A stretch of 64,000 nt of DNA, taken from positions 893,631-957,630 of the forward strand of contig NZ_JAANOQ010000001.1 in the NCBI RefSeq assembly GCF_011305415.1. Direction: 5' to 3'. This document shows positions 16,731-24,690 of the stretch, piece after piece; the stretch's first letter is position 1; every line of letters begins with the position of its first letter. The DNA is from Flavobacterium bernardetii. Lineage in GTDB: Bacteria > Bacteroidota > Bacteroidia > Flavobacteriales > Flavobacteriaceae. A program made the translations under genes and the position numbers. The notes beneath the pieces were generated by a model. The model had not been told where the DNA came from, searched no databases, and worked only from the letters and a program-made list of their open reading frames with translations.

Positions 16731-16863
16731 TACCAAAAACCGTTTGGCAAGATTGCGAATTTTGTAGTAAATTCACATTTGCATTTCGCAAGAAATTTTA
16801 TCTTTATCTATATAATCGATTTTGAAATTTGCAACCTCACCAATAGTCGGCCCGTTAGCGGTA
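16731..16863 (+). repeat. attC-like repeat E
   Basis: Outer boxes TACCAAAAAC and GTTAGCGGTA, arms CCGTTTGGC and CACCAATAG (more decayed than in A-D), inner TTGCGAA and TTTGCAA. It starts 10 bp after the preceding stop and ends 22 bp before the next ATG. Confidence 0.65.
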
Positions 16864-16885
16864 AGTCTACAAAAAATTAGAAAAA

Positions 16886-17335
16886 ATGACAAAAAATAGC
16901 ATTTCAAGATTACAATATTTAATCGATACAATTCCTTCTCTATTAACAGAGATTGAAGAAATTAAATTTTCAGAAAAACAAAATCTTGAAAAATGGAGTA
17001 AAAAAGAAATATTAGGACATTTAATTGATAGTGCTACAAACAATCATCAACGCTTTGTCCGATGTCAGTTTGAAAATATTCCTAAAATAGTTTATGACCA
17101 AAACAATTGGAATAAATTCAACTTTTATCAACAAATTGACAAAAATCAAATTATTCAATTTTGGACAATTTATAATAAACAATTAGTTCATCTAATTAAG
17201 AATATTCCAAATGAAAATTTATTGAAAGAATGCAAAACTAGTGATGATAAAAACTATACAATTGAGTATTTAATTTCAGACTATGTTGAACATTTAGAAT
17301 ATCATTTACAACAAATTGTAGAATACAAAAAATAA
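16886..17335 (+). CDS. DinB family protein (putative metal-dependent enzyme)
   Basis: A 149-aa four-helix DinB/YfiT-type protein. The expected metal-binding His residues are visible in GHLIDSATNNHQRF (two) and in EHLEYHLQQI at the C-terminus. Family members bind Ni, Fe or Zn and act in thiol-dependent transfers or stress responses, but many are uncharacterised. There is no signal peptide. Its TAA overlaps the ATG of the SDR gene (TAATGA), so the two are probably translationally coupled. Confidence 0.85.
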   Translation: MTKNSISRLQYLIDTIPSLLTEIEEIKFSEKQNLEKWSKKEILGHLIDSATNNHQRFVRCQFENIPKIVYDQNNWNKFNFYQQIDKNQIIQFWTIYNKQLVHLIKNIPNENLLKECKTSDDKNYTIEYLISDYVEHLEYHLQQIVEYKK

Positions 17336-18030
17336 TGAAAACGATTTTAATAACAGGGATAAATAAAGGTCTTGGAAAAGAACTTTTTAATAAATTAGTC
17401 GATAAAGGATATTTTGTATTCGGATTATTGAGAAACGAAGAAACGTATAAAGAGCTTCTAAAAAACAAACCTAAAAATGTTGAACTCATTTTAGCAGACA
17501 TTTCTAATGATAATTGCATAATTGAAATCAATAAAATCGTTAAAGACACTACTATTGATTTGGTTATAAATAATGCAGGAATTGGTGGTGAAGGAATGAA
17601 TTTAGAAAGTGCAAATTCAAAAGAAATCATTGATTTAATTAATGTTCATTGTCTTGGCGTTTTAAGAGTTATGAAATCTATCTCACCAAATTTAATTCAA
17701 AATAACAAAACCACAGTTATCAATCTTAATTCAAGATTAGGTTCTATAACGCATCAAAGTATTGGAACTTTTAAAAATTTAGATGTTAGTTATTCCTACA
17801 GAATTGCAAAAGCATCTCAAAATATGCTAACAAATTGTTTGCGACTGGAGTTTGAAGGCATAAATTTTGTGAGTTTAACTCCAGGAAAACTAAAAACAGC
17901 TTTAGCTCAAGTTGATGCAAATCTATCACCATCAGAAAGCGCTCAAAGAATTATTGAACATTGGGAATTAGAAAAATTTGAAAATACTAATGGTATATTG
18001 GAAGTGCCAAACAAAATTATGGAATGGTAA
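17335..18030 (+). CDS. Short-chain dehydrogenase/reductase (SDR)
   Basis: A 231-aa NAD(P)H-dependent oxidoreductase. Cofactor motif TGINKGLG at residues 7-14, the NNAG motif at about 83-86, catalytic-Ser region INLNSRLGS and YRIAK (Tyr and Lys of the catalytic YxxxK). The C-terminus (FVSLTPGKLKTAL) fits an SDR that moves hydride to a carbonyl. No substrate can be named. It overlaps DinB by one base and is followed by a hairpin terminator. Confidence 0.87.
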   Translation: MKTILITGINKGLGKELFNKLVDKGYFVFGLLRNEETYKELLKNKPKNVELILADISNDNCIIEINKIVKDTTIDLVINNAGIGGEGMNLESANSKEIIDLINVHCLGVLRVMKSISPNLIQNNKTTVINLNSRLGSITHQSIGTFKNLDVSYSYRIAKASQNMLTNCLRLEFEGINFVSLTPGKLKTALAQVDANLSPSESAQRIIEHWELEKFENTNGILEVPNKIMEW

Positions 18031-18073
18031 AATTAAACATACAAGATAGCTAAGATTTACATCCCAAGCCGCG

Positions 18074-18099
18074 CAAAGTCTCCCAACTTTGAGTTTTTC
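18074..18099 (+). terminator. Terminator after the SDR gene
   Basis: Six-base arms CAAAGT (18074-18079) and ACTTTG (18086-18091) with a 6-base loop, followed by AGTTTTTCTT. It is short but well placed. Confidence 0.5.
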
Positions 18100-18144
18100 T
18101 TAATAAAAAAAATCCGTTGACAGTAATTCAAAAAAAAACAAAAT

Positions 18145-18903
18145 ATGAAAGTTTTAAAAATAATTTTAGCCATTTTATTATTATCAGGAGCAGGTTCAGA
18201 ATATGCGAATGCAAGTCGAGAACTTTTAACTTTTACTTCACCTGGTGTTTTAATTGGTTGTTTTTTAGTTGTACTTTTTTGTGCTTGGATAGTTGGTAGT
18301 GGAACATCAAAAGAGAAAGTTAAAATTATTTCATTTCAATTTCTGAAATATGTTGCCGTTTGTTTTGGTATATTTTTAATTTTTGCGTTCGTAAATTTTA
18401 CTACTTACAAAGCAATTCCTGAAAAAATCACAATAAATGGAATTGAAATCGATATAGCTGAAATGATGAATGGCTCAAAAAAAATAATTCCTGATGAAAA
18501 TCAAAGACGATTATATTGCATTTGTGTAGTTACAAAACTTGCAAATGATACTAACATTTCAGAAAAATATAGAACTGAATTAAAATCCGGTAAAATTGAT
18601 AAAATTCTAATTTCATTAAATACTGAGAATAAATTGAGTGTTCTAAATTTGGAAGAATGTTTTGACTCAAATACTAAAATGATTTGGACAGATCAAATAG
18701 AAGAATCCTTGAAAAAAGATATTTTAAATAATCTTAAAAATAGTAAATATTCGAAAACCAATGACTTAAATAAATTTTGTGATTGTCAAATAACTGAATA
18801 TAAAAAACTTTCAGCAAAAGAATTATCAAGTGAAGAATTTACAAATTCACAAAAAAAGATGAATATTGAAAAGGAATGTGATTTGAAAAGTAGAATTAAA
18901 TAA
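18145..18903 (+). CDS. Membrane protein with duplicated CxC...C module
   Basis: A 252-aa protein with three hydrophobic segments (about residues 2-20, 32-52 and 64-85). The mature or cytosolic remainder carries two related Cys patterns: YCICVVTKL ... LNLEEC (about 122-170) and FCDCQITEY ... NIEKEC (about 211-246). These look like two copies of the CxC-x(n)-C module seen in other small Bacteroidota proteins. Function unknown. An in-frame upstream start is not needed: ATG 18145 begins the first membrane segment. It is the last gene of the accessory block. Confidence 0.65.
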   Translation: MKVLKIILAILLLSGAGSEYANASRELLTFTSPGVLIGCFLVVLFCAWIVGSGTSKEKVKIISFQFLKYVAVCFGIFLIFAFVNFTTYKAIPEKITINGIEIDIAEMMNGSKKIIPDENQRRLYCICVVTKLANDTNISEKYRTELKSGKIDKILISLNTENKLSVLNLEECFDSNTKMIWTDQIEESLKKDILNNLKNSKYSKTNDLNKFCDCQITEYKKLSAKELSSEEFTNSQKKMNIEKECDLKSRIK

Positions 18904-18954
18904 AAGAATTCGATTCCGCGGATTTGCAATCAGTTCCAATAAAAAATTCATAAA

Positions 18955-19350
18955 ACACACCGACAACTTCTAAAAACGCTCCGACAAAGTCTAAAAACAC
19001 TCCGACAACTTCTAAAAACGCTCCGACAAAGTCTAAAAACGTTCCGACAACTTCTAAAAACGCTCCGACAAAGTCTAAAAACGTTCCGACAAAGTCTAAA
19101 AACGTCCCGACAACTTCTAAAAACGTTCCGACAACTTCTAAAAACGCTCCGATAACTTCTAAAATTGCATCGGGAACTTCTAAAAACGTATCGGGAACTT
19201 CTAAAAACGTATCGGGAAGTTCTAAAAATGTATCGGGAACTTCTAAAAACGCATCGGGAACTTCTAAAAACGTATCGGGAACTTCTAAAAACGTACCGGG
19301 AACTTCTAAAAACGAATCGGGAAGTTCTAAAAACGCATCGGGAACTTCTA
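18955..19350. repeat. 21-bp tandem repeat, about 19 units in two subtypes
   Basis: Tandem array with period 21 bases. The first ten or so units read CCGACAACTTCTAAAAACG plus 2 bases, with an alternating CAAAGTC variant; later units change to CGGGAACTTCTAAAAACG plus 2 bases. Variation between adjacent units is concentrated at the ends of the unit, and the TCTAAAAACG core is nearly constant. There are no spacers, so it is not CRISPR. One frame is stop-free for 142 codons but has no start. It lies between convergent genes. Confidence 0.95.
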
Positions 19351-19355
19351 TAATA

Positions 19356-19393
19356 ACAAAAGACCTAACAGAAATTCAATAACTGTTAGGTCT
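19356..19393 (-). terminator. Rho-independent terminator of mgsA
   Basis: Perfect 11-base arms AGACCTAACAG (19361-19371) and CTGTTAGGTCT (19383-19393). On the minus strand the stem is followed by TTTTGTTATT, so it ends the mgsA transcript and separates it from the 21-bp array. Confidence 0.88.
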
Positions 19394-19416
19394 AACTATA
19401 TAAAACGTAAGAAATT

Positions 19417-19803
19417 TTATTCCTCCAATAACAAAGCATTTAACAACATTTGTGCTGTAGCCTCATTTGTTGCTAAAGGAACATTATGTACATCGCAAAT
19501 ACGAATCAACATATTAATATCTGGTTCGTGCGCATGACTACTTGAGGGATCTTTAAAAAACAACACCATTTTGGTTTTACCTTCCGCTACCCTAGCCGCA
19601 ATTTGTGCATCACCACCTAATGGTCCGCTTAGCATTTTCTTTACTTTTATGCCCGTAGCTTCCACTTTTCCGCCAGTAGTTCCTGTAGCAATAATTTTAA
19701 TATTTTCTTTTAGTAAAATGTCGCGGTTTTTGTTTAAAAACTGAACCATATCGGCTTTTTTACCATCGTGAGCAATGACTGCTATTTCCATTTTTTTATT
19801 CAT
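19417..19803 (-). CDS. mgsA: Methylglyoxal synthase
   Basis: A 128-aa cytosolic enzyme that converts dihydroxyacetone phosphate to methylglyoxal plus phosphate, a bypass of lower glycolysis when phosphate is limiting. Visible motifs include AHDGKKADMVQFL, IATGTTGG, KKMLSGPLGGDAQIAARV with the catalytic Asp region, and HAHEPDINMLIRICDVHNVP. Length is a little shorter than in E. coli (152 aa), as in other Bacteroidota. It is near gapA and pfkA, which fits a glycolytic cluster on the minus strand. Confidence 0.96.
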   Translation of the reverse strand: MNKKMEIAVIAHDGKKADMVQFLNKNRDILLKENIKIIATGTTGGKVEATGIKVKKMLSGPLGGDAQIAARVAEGKTKMVLFFKDPSSSHAHEPDINMLIRICDVHNVPLATNEATAQMLLNALLLEE

Positions 19804-19828
19804 ACTTTATGATTATTTCAATATACCT

Positions 19829-19884
19829 GTCAGTCAGAGCGGAGTCGAAGACCAACAAGACACTTCGACTCCGCTCAGTGTGAC
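19829..19884. repeat. Imperfect palindrome with GAGCGGAGTCGAAG core
   Basis: Two 22-base arms, 19829-19850 and 19863-19884, match as reverse complements at 18 positions around a 12-base loop, with core GAGCGGAGTCGAAG. The sequence is of the type found as dispersed palindromes in Flavobacterium genomes (from memory). It lies between nhaA and mgsA and could also end the nhaA transcript. Confidence 0.8.
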
Positions 19885-19900
19885 ATTATATAAGATTTAC

Positions 19901-21058
19901 TTATTCTTCAACTTCAATATGCGAATCTTTCAAAGTGGCTTTCAAAAATACAAATCCTACAACTCCAGCCACTAGTGAAGACAATAGAATGATAAATTTA
20001 GCATTATTAATTACGGTTTCATTATCAAAAGCTAATAGAGTAATAAAAATCGACATCGTAAAACCAATTCCTCCTAAAAACCCAACACCTAAAACCGATT
20101 TCCAATTTAAGTCGCTAGGCAATTTACAAAATCCAACTTTCACTGCGATAAACGTAATTAAAAAGATTCCTAGAGGTTTTCCAATTATTAATCCGAGTGC
20201 AATTCCTAAACTATAATTTTCTGTTAGAATTTCAGAAATATTTCCACTCATTACAATGGCTGTATTCGCCAAAGCAAAAATAGGAAGAATGATAAAAGCC
20301 ACAGGTTTATGAAGAAAATGTTGTAAAATATACGAAGTTGATTTCTCACCACCATTTCCAAAAGGAATCGCGAAAGCCAATAAAACTCCAGTAATTGTTG
20401 CATGAACTCCAGAATTCAGCATGAAATACCACATAATCACACCACCAATTAAATACGGAATTAAATTTTTGACTTTAAAATATTTTCCTAAAATATATAA
20501 GAACACAAACATGCCTAAGGCAATGAATAAGTTCGTCCAAAGTAAGGTTTTAGTATAAAAAATAGCGATGATTAAAATCGCACCTAAATCGTCAATAACG
20601 GCTAAAGCGGTTAAGAATATTTTTAATGAAAGTGGCACTCTATTTCCTAATAACGACAAAACTCCTAATGCAAAAGCAATATCTGTAGCCATCGGAATTC
20701 CAGCTCCTGATTGGGTTTCTGTACCAAAATTGAAAAATAAAAATATAGCAGCTGGAATTAACATTCCTCCTATTGCTGCAAAAATAGGCAATAATGCATC
20801 TTTAATATTCGATAATTCGCCTTGATATATTTCTCGTTCTAATTCTAAACCAATTAACAAAAAGAAAATAGTCATTAATCCATCATTAATCCAATATTCG
20901 ATACTTTGACCTGCAAATTCGGTTAACCAAAAATGATGATAGCTTTCGCCAAAAGAAGAATTAGCAAGTAATAAAGAAAGTAAAGTACAAATAATTAAGA
21001 CTAATCCACCAAGTTTTTCGCTTTCAAAAAAGGCTTTAAATAGTTTGGTGATTTTCAT
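19901..21058 (-). CDS. nhaA: Na+/H+ antiporter NhaA
   Basis: Inner-membrane antiporter exchanging two protons for one sodium ion, important for pH and Na+ balance. The frame extends upstream to 21121, but ATG 21058 (MKITKLFKAFFESEK) matches the family start, so 385 aa are used; the family is about 390. It has about 12 hydrophobic segments, and the transport-site Asp pair is seen in ALAVIDDLGAILIIAIFY. The GIGFTMSIFITLLAF segment near the C-terminus is also typical. It is transcribed toward mgsA. Confidence 0.94.
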   Translation of the reverse strand: MKITKLFKAFFESEKLGGLVLIICTLLSLLLANSSFGESYHHFWLTEFAGQSIEYWINDGLMTIFFLLIGLELEREIYQGELSNIKDALLPIFAAIGGMLIPAAIFLFFNFGTETQSGAGIPMATDIAFALGVLSLLGNRVPLSLKIFLTALAVIDDLGAILIIAIFYTKTLLWTNLFIALGMFVFLYILGKYFKVKNLIPYLIGGVIMWYFMLNSGVHATITGVLLAFAIPFGNGGEKSTSYILQHFLHKPVAFIILPIFALANTAIVMSGNISEILTENYSLGIALGLIIGKPLGIFLITFIAVKVGFCKLPSDLNWKSVLGVGFLGGIGFTMSIFITLLAFDNETVINNAKFIILLSSLVAGVVGFVFLKATLKDSHIEVEE

Positions 21059-21125
21059 AGTTAATAGAATTATATTAGTAAGTACTCTTACAAAATTACG
21101 ATTTTTTACCGACTTTTTCAAATAA

Positions 21126-21161
21126 AAAACCTTAGTAAATAGTACTATTCACTAAGGTTTT
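21126..21161 (-). terminator. Terminator of the BadF/GlcNAc-kinase gene
   Basis: Near-perfect 36-base palindrome: AAAACCTTAGT (21126-21136) and ACTAAGGTTTT (21151-21161), with the loop also palindromic (AATAGTACTATT). On the minus strand it is followed by a T-run. Confidence 0.85.
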
Positions 21162-21196
21162 GATATTTTAACTAACGGAATTAGTTTTATTTTTTT

Positions 21197-22048
21197 TTAA
21201 CTATTGGCTACATGAAACTCAATTAAACCATCAATTGGTCTTCTCAAAACATTTCCTAATTTAATCCCGTATTCATTCAAGATTGCTTCTAATTCGTCTT
21301 TCAAATAAAACGCGATAGAACCAATAAAATGAACAGGAACTTCTTTATAATTTTCAAATTGCGTGATGTAATTTTCTACAAAAGCAACCATTTCTTCACG
21401 TATAAATCCTTGACAAATTTCCTCGTCTTTATTCTTGATTAAAAATTCGGCAAACGTTGCTAAATAGGCATTTGGATTAGGTTCTTTATAGAAGTTTTGT
21501 TTAATTACATCAGCTTCTAAATTATATTCTTTTTCAAAACTTTCTGCTAAATGTTTTGGCATTTTATTAAAATAATACGCTCTAATTAAATGACGTCCAA
21601 AACGGTTTCCACTGCAATCATCCATCGCAATATAACCTAAAGATTGTACTTTTTGATGCAAAACATTTCCATCAAAATAACTACAATTTGAACCTGTACC
21701 TAAAATACAAACAATGGCTTTTTCATTTTTTGGAGTAGTCGCAAAAACGGCTGCATACGTATCTTCGTAAACCGAAACTTTTGCATTGGAAAAGTATTCT
21801 TGAAAAACTTCCGTTAAAAAATTCTTCATTCTATCGGTACCGCAACCTGCTCCGTAAAAATATAAGAAATCAGCTTTATCTTTATTGTGAGAAATATCAA
21901 ATTTAGCTTCTAAACGAGCAATAATTTCTTCTTTTGTTAATACTTCTGGATTTAAACCCAAAGATTGTGTAGTAAATAAAATTTTTCCATTCGAATCAAT
22001 GGCAATCCAATCGGCTTTTGTGGAACCGCTATCTACAAGTAATTTCAT
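21197..22048 (-). CDS. BadF/BadG/BcrA-type ATPase, probable N-acetylglucosamine kinase
   Basis: A 283-aa sugar-kinase-fold (ASKHA) protein. Phosphate-binding loops are DSGSTKADWIA near the N-terminus and ILGTGSNCSYF at about 115-125; the adenosine motif region is HFIGSIAFYLK. Eukaryotic and bacterial GlcNAc kinases of this length have this form, and many flavobacterial genomes annotate it so, but the substrate is not visible here. It lies downstream of gapA, separated by a terminator, so it may have its own promoter. Confidence 0.8.
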   Translation of the reverse strand: MKLLVDSGSTKADWIAIDSNGKILFTTQSLGLNPEVLTKEEIIARLEAKFDISHNKDKADFLYFYGAGCGTDRMKNFLTEVFQEYFSNAKVSVYEDTYAAVFATTPKNEKAIVCILGTGSNCSYFDGNVLHQKVQSLGYIAMDDCSGNRFGRHLIRAYYFNKMPKHLAESFEKEYNLEADVIKQNFYKEPNPNAYLATFAEFLIKNKDEEICQGFIREEMVAFVENYITQFENYKEVPVHFIGSIAFYLKDELEAILNEYGIKLGNVLRRPIDGLIEFHVANS

Positions 22049-22077
22049 TTTAGTTTAGTTAGTGATTGGCAAAAATA

Positions 22078-22115
22078 AAAAAAGTGATTCGTTAATAAAA
22101 ACAAATCACTTTTTT
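22078..22115 (-). terminator. Terminator between gapA and the BadF-type gene
   Basis: Arms AAAAAAGTGATT (22078-22089) and AATCACTTTTTT (22104-22115). A/T runs on both sides make it able to stop transcription from either direction. Confidence 0.85.
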
Positions 22116-22120
22116 AAATA

Positions 22121-23134
<1,014 letters not shown>

Positions 23135-23144
23135 TTATAAATGT

Positions 23145-23390
23145 TATAAATATTTGATTCCGATGGAATCATTTTTGGTTTTAATTGATTGTGGATTATA
23201 TATATGATTCCGCTATAAATATTTGATTCCGATGGAATCATTTATGATTTTAATTGCTTGTGGATTATTATATATGATTTTGCTATAAATATTTGATTCC
23301 GATGGAATCATTTTTGGTTTTAATTGATTGTGGATTATTATATATGATTCCGCTATAAATATTTGATTCCGATGGAATCATTTATGTCTA
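23145..23390. repeat. 70-bp tandem repeat upstream of gapA, 3.5 copies
   Basis: Starts TATAAATATTTGATTCCGA at 23145, 23214, 23284 and 23354 (periods 69, 70 and 70). Each unit has a GATTCCGATGGAATC palindrome and then TTGATTGTGGATTA (or TTGCTTGTGGATTA). The last copy is partial. The array ends 14 bp from the gapA start, so it is probably transcribed as part of the gapA leader. Confidence 0.93.
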
Positions 23391-23397
23391 TCAAAAT

Positions 23398-23511
23398 CGA
23401 AAAGTTGCTCTTAACTTATCTCTTTTTACTTTTTACTTTTTACTTTTTACTTTTGCCTTTTTACTTTTGCCTTTTGCCTTTTTACTTGGCTCTTTTTACT
23501 TGGCTCTTTCT
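23398..23511 (-). repeat. AAAAAGT-word tract between pfkA and the 70-bp repeats
   Basis: On the minus strand it reads AGCCAAGTAAAAAG, GGCAAAAGT and several AAAAAGT units. The same vocabulary and polarity relative to the downstream gene occur at 5596-5665 before ridA. It abuts the pfkA stop codon. Confidence 0.8.
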
Positions 23512-24498
23512 CTATGAAGAAACGATATCTGAAACTTTTACCAGTTCCATATCAATTTCGCTTTGTCCTTTAATGGCTTGTTCTAATGGTGTTAATGCAA
23601 TTTTATCTTGCAAAATTCCCACCATAAAATTCGATTTTCCTTCTAATAAACTTTCTACAGCTTTTACTCCCAATCTTGATGCTAAAACTCTATCGAAACA
23701 AGACGGTGCGCCGCCTCTTTGCATATGTCCTAATACGGAAACTCGAACGTCATATTCTGGCATATTTTCTTCTACATAATCTTTTAGTTCGAATACATTT
23801 TTACCAATTTTATCACCTTCAGAAACTACAACAATACTTGATGCTTTTCCAGATTCTTTACTTTTTTTTAATGATTCTAACAATCTCTCTAATCCGAAAT
23901 CTTCTTCTGGGATTAGAATTTCCTCTGCTCCTGCTCCAATTCCAGCGTTTAAAGCAATATGTCCTGCATCTCTTCCCATTACTTCCACAAAAAACAATCG
24001 GTTATGAGAATTAGCAGTGTCTCTAATTTTATCAATCGCTTCAACAACTGTATTTAAAGCCGTATCATATCCTAAAGTATGACTTGTTCCGAAAATATCA
24101 TTATCAATAGTTCCAGGAATTCCAATTACAGAGAATCCGAATTCTTCATTAAAAATTTCTGCACCTGTAAAAGAACCATCGCCACCAATAACAACTAATG
24201 AATCTACGCCACTTTCTTTTAAATTATCGTGCGCTTTTTTTCTACCTTCTGGTGTCATAAAATCTTTAGAACGAGCCGTTTTTAAAATCGTTCCTCCTTT
24301 ATTGATAATGTTTTTTACATCACGAGGTCCCATTGGTTTAAAATCGCCTTCAATCATACCTTGATAACCACGGTAAATTCCAACACATTCTACTTTATAA
24401 TAAGCACAAGCACGAACAACAGCTCTTATGGCTGCATTCATTCCTGGAGAATCTCCACCCGAAGTTAATACTCCAATTTTTTTAATTGTTGATGACAT
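23512..24498 (-). CDS. pfkA: ATP-dependent 6-phosphofructokinase
   Basis: Glycolytic kinase of 328 aa turning fructose-6-phosphate to fructose-1,6-bisphosphate. ATG 24498 (MSSTIKKIGVLTSGGDSPGM) is used rather than the TTG two codons upstream. Motifs: ATP site GGDSPGMNAAIR and GGDGSFTGA, substrate/catalytic IPGTIDNDIFGTS with the general-base Asp, and VLGHMQRGGAPSCFDR. These are standard for bacterial PfkA. gapA lies downstream, separated by 380 bp of repeats. Confidence 0.96.
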   Translation of the reverse strand: MSSTIKKIGVLTSGGDSPGMNAAIRAVVRACAYYKVECVGIYRGYQGMIEGDFKPMGPRDVKNIINKGGTILKTARSKDFMTPEGRKKAHDNLKESGVDSLVVIGGDGSFTGAEIFNEEFGFSVIGIPGTIDNDIFGTSHTLGYDTALNTVVEAIDKIRDTANSHNRLFFVEVMGRDAGHIALNAGIGAGAEEILIPEEDFGLERLLESLKKSKESGKASSIVVVSEGDKIGKNVFELKDYVEENMPEYDVRVSVLGHMQRGGAPSCFDRVLASRLGVKAVESLLEGKSNFMVGILQDKIALTPLEQAIKGQSEIDMELVKVSDIVSS

Positions 24499-24690
24499 AT
24501 TCAAAAATTATATTATTGTAAATTTAGCAAAGGAAATTACATATTATGCCAAATAATCAAGTTATTTTTCAGCATAATAATAGTTTCAAACGTTTTCGTT
24601 AATAATTTTTTGGGTTTAAACTGAAATTCACAATATGAACCCAGTTAGATTCCACTTTAAAGCAAAAGAGTATTGAATCGAAAATTTAAA

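Noticed and set aside
6139..18903. Integron integrase (IntI) or other tyrosine recombinase
   Set aside because: No frame in this block or elsewhere in the window shows the R-H-x-x-R-Y pattern or the IntI insert.
18955..19350. CRISPR array
   Set aside because: Units are contiguous 21-mers with no unique spacers, and no cas gene is present.
19165..19353. 62-codon frame with repeated RELLKTY heptads in the 21-bp array
   Set aside because: Starts with TTG inside the array, has no leader, and another frame over the same repeat is open for 142 codons without any start. The period of 21 alone explains open frames.
21059..21121. N-terminal extension of NhaA
   Set aside because: The extension is Asn/Arg-rich, is not found in the family, and overlaps the probable promoter; ATG 21058 gives the normal length.
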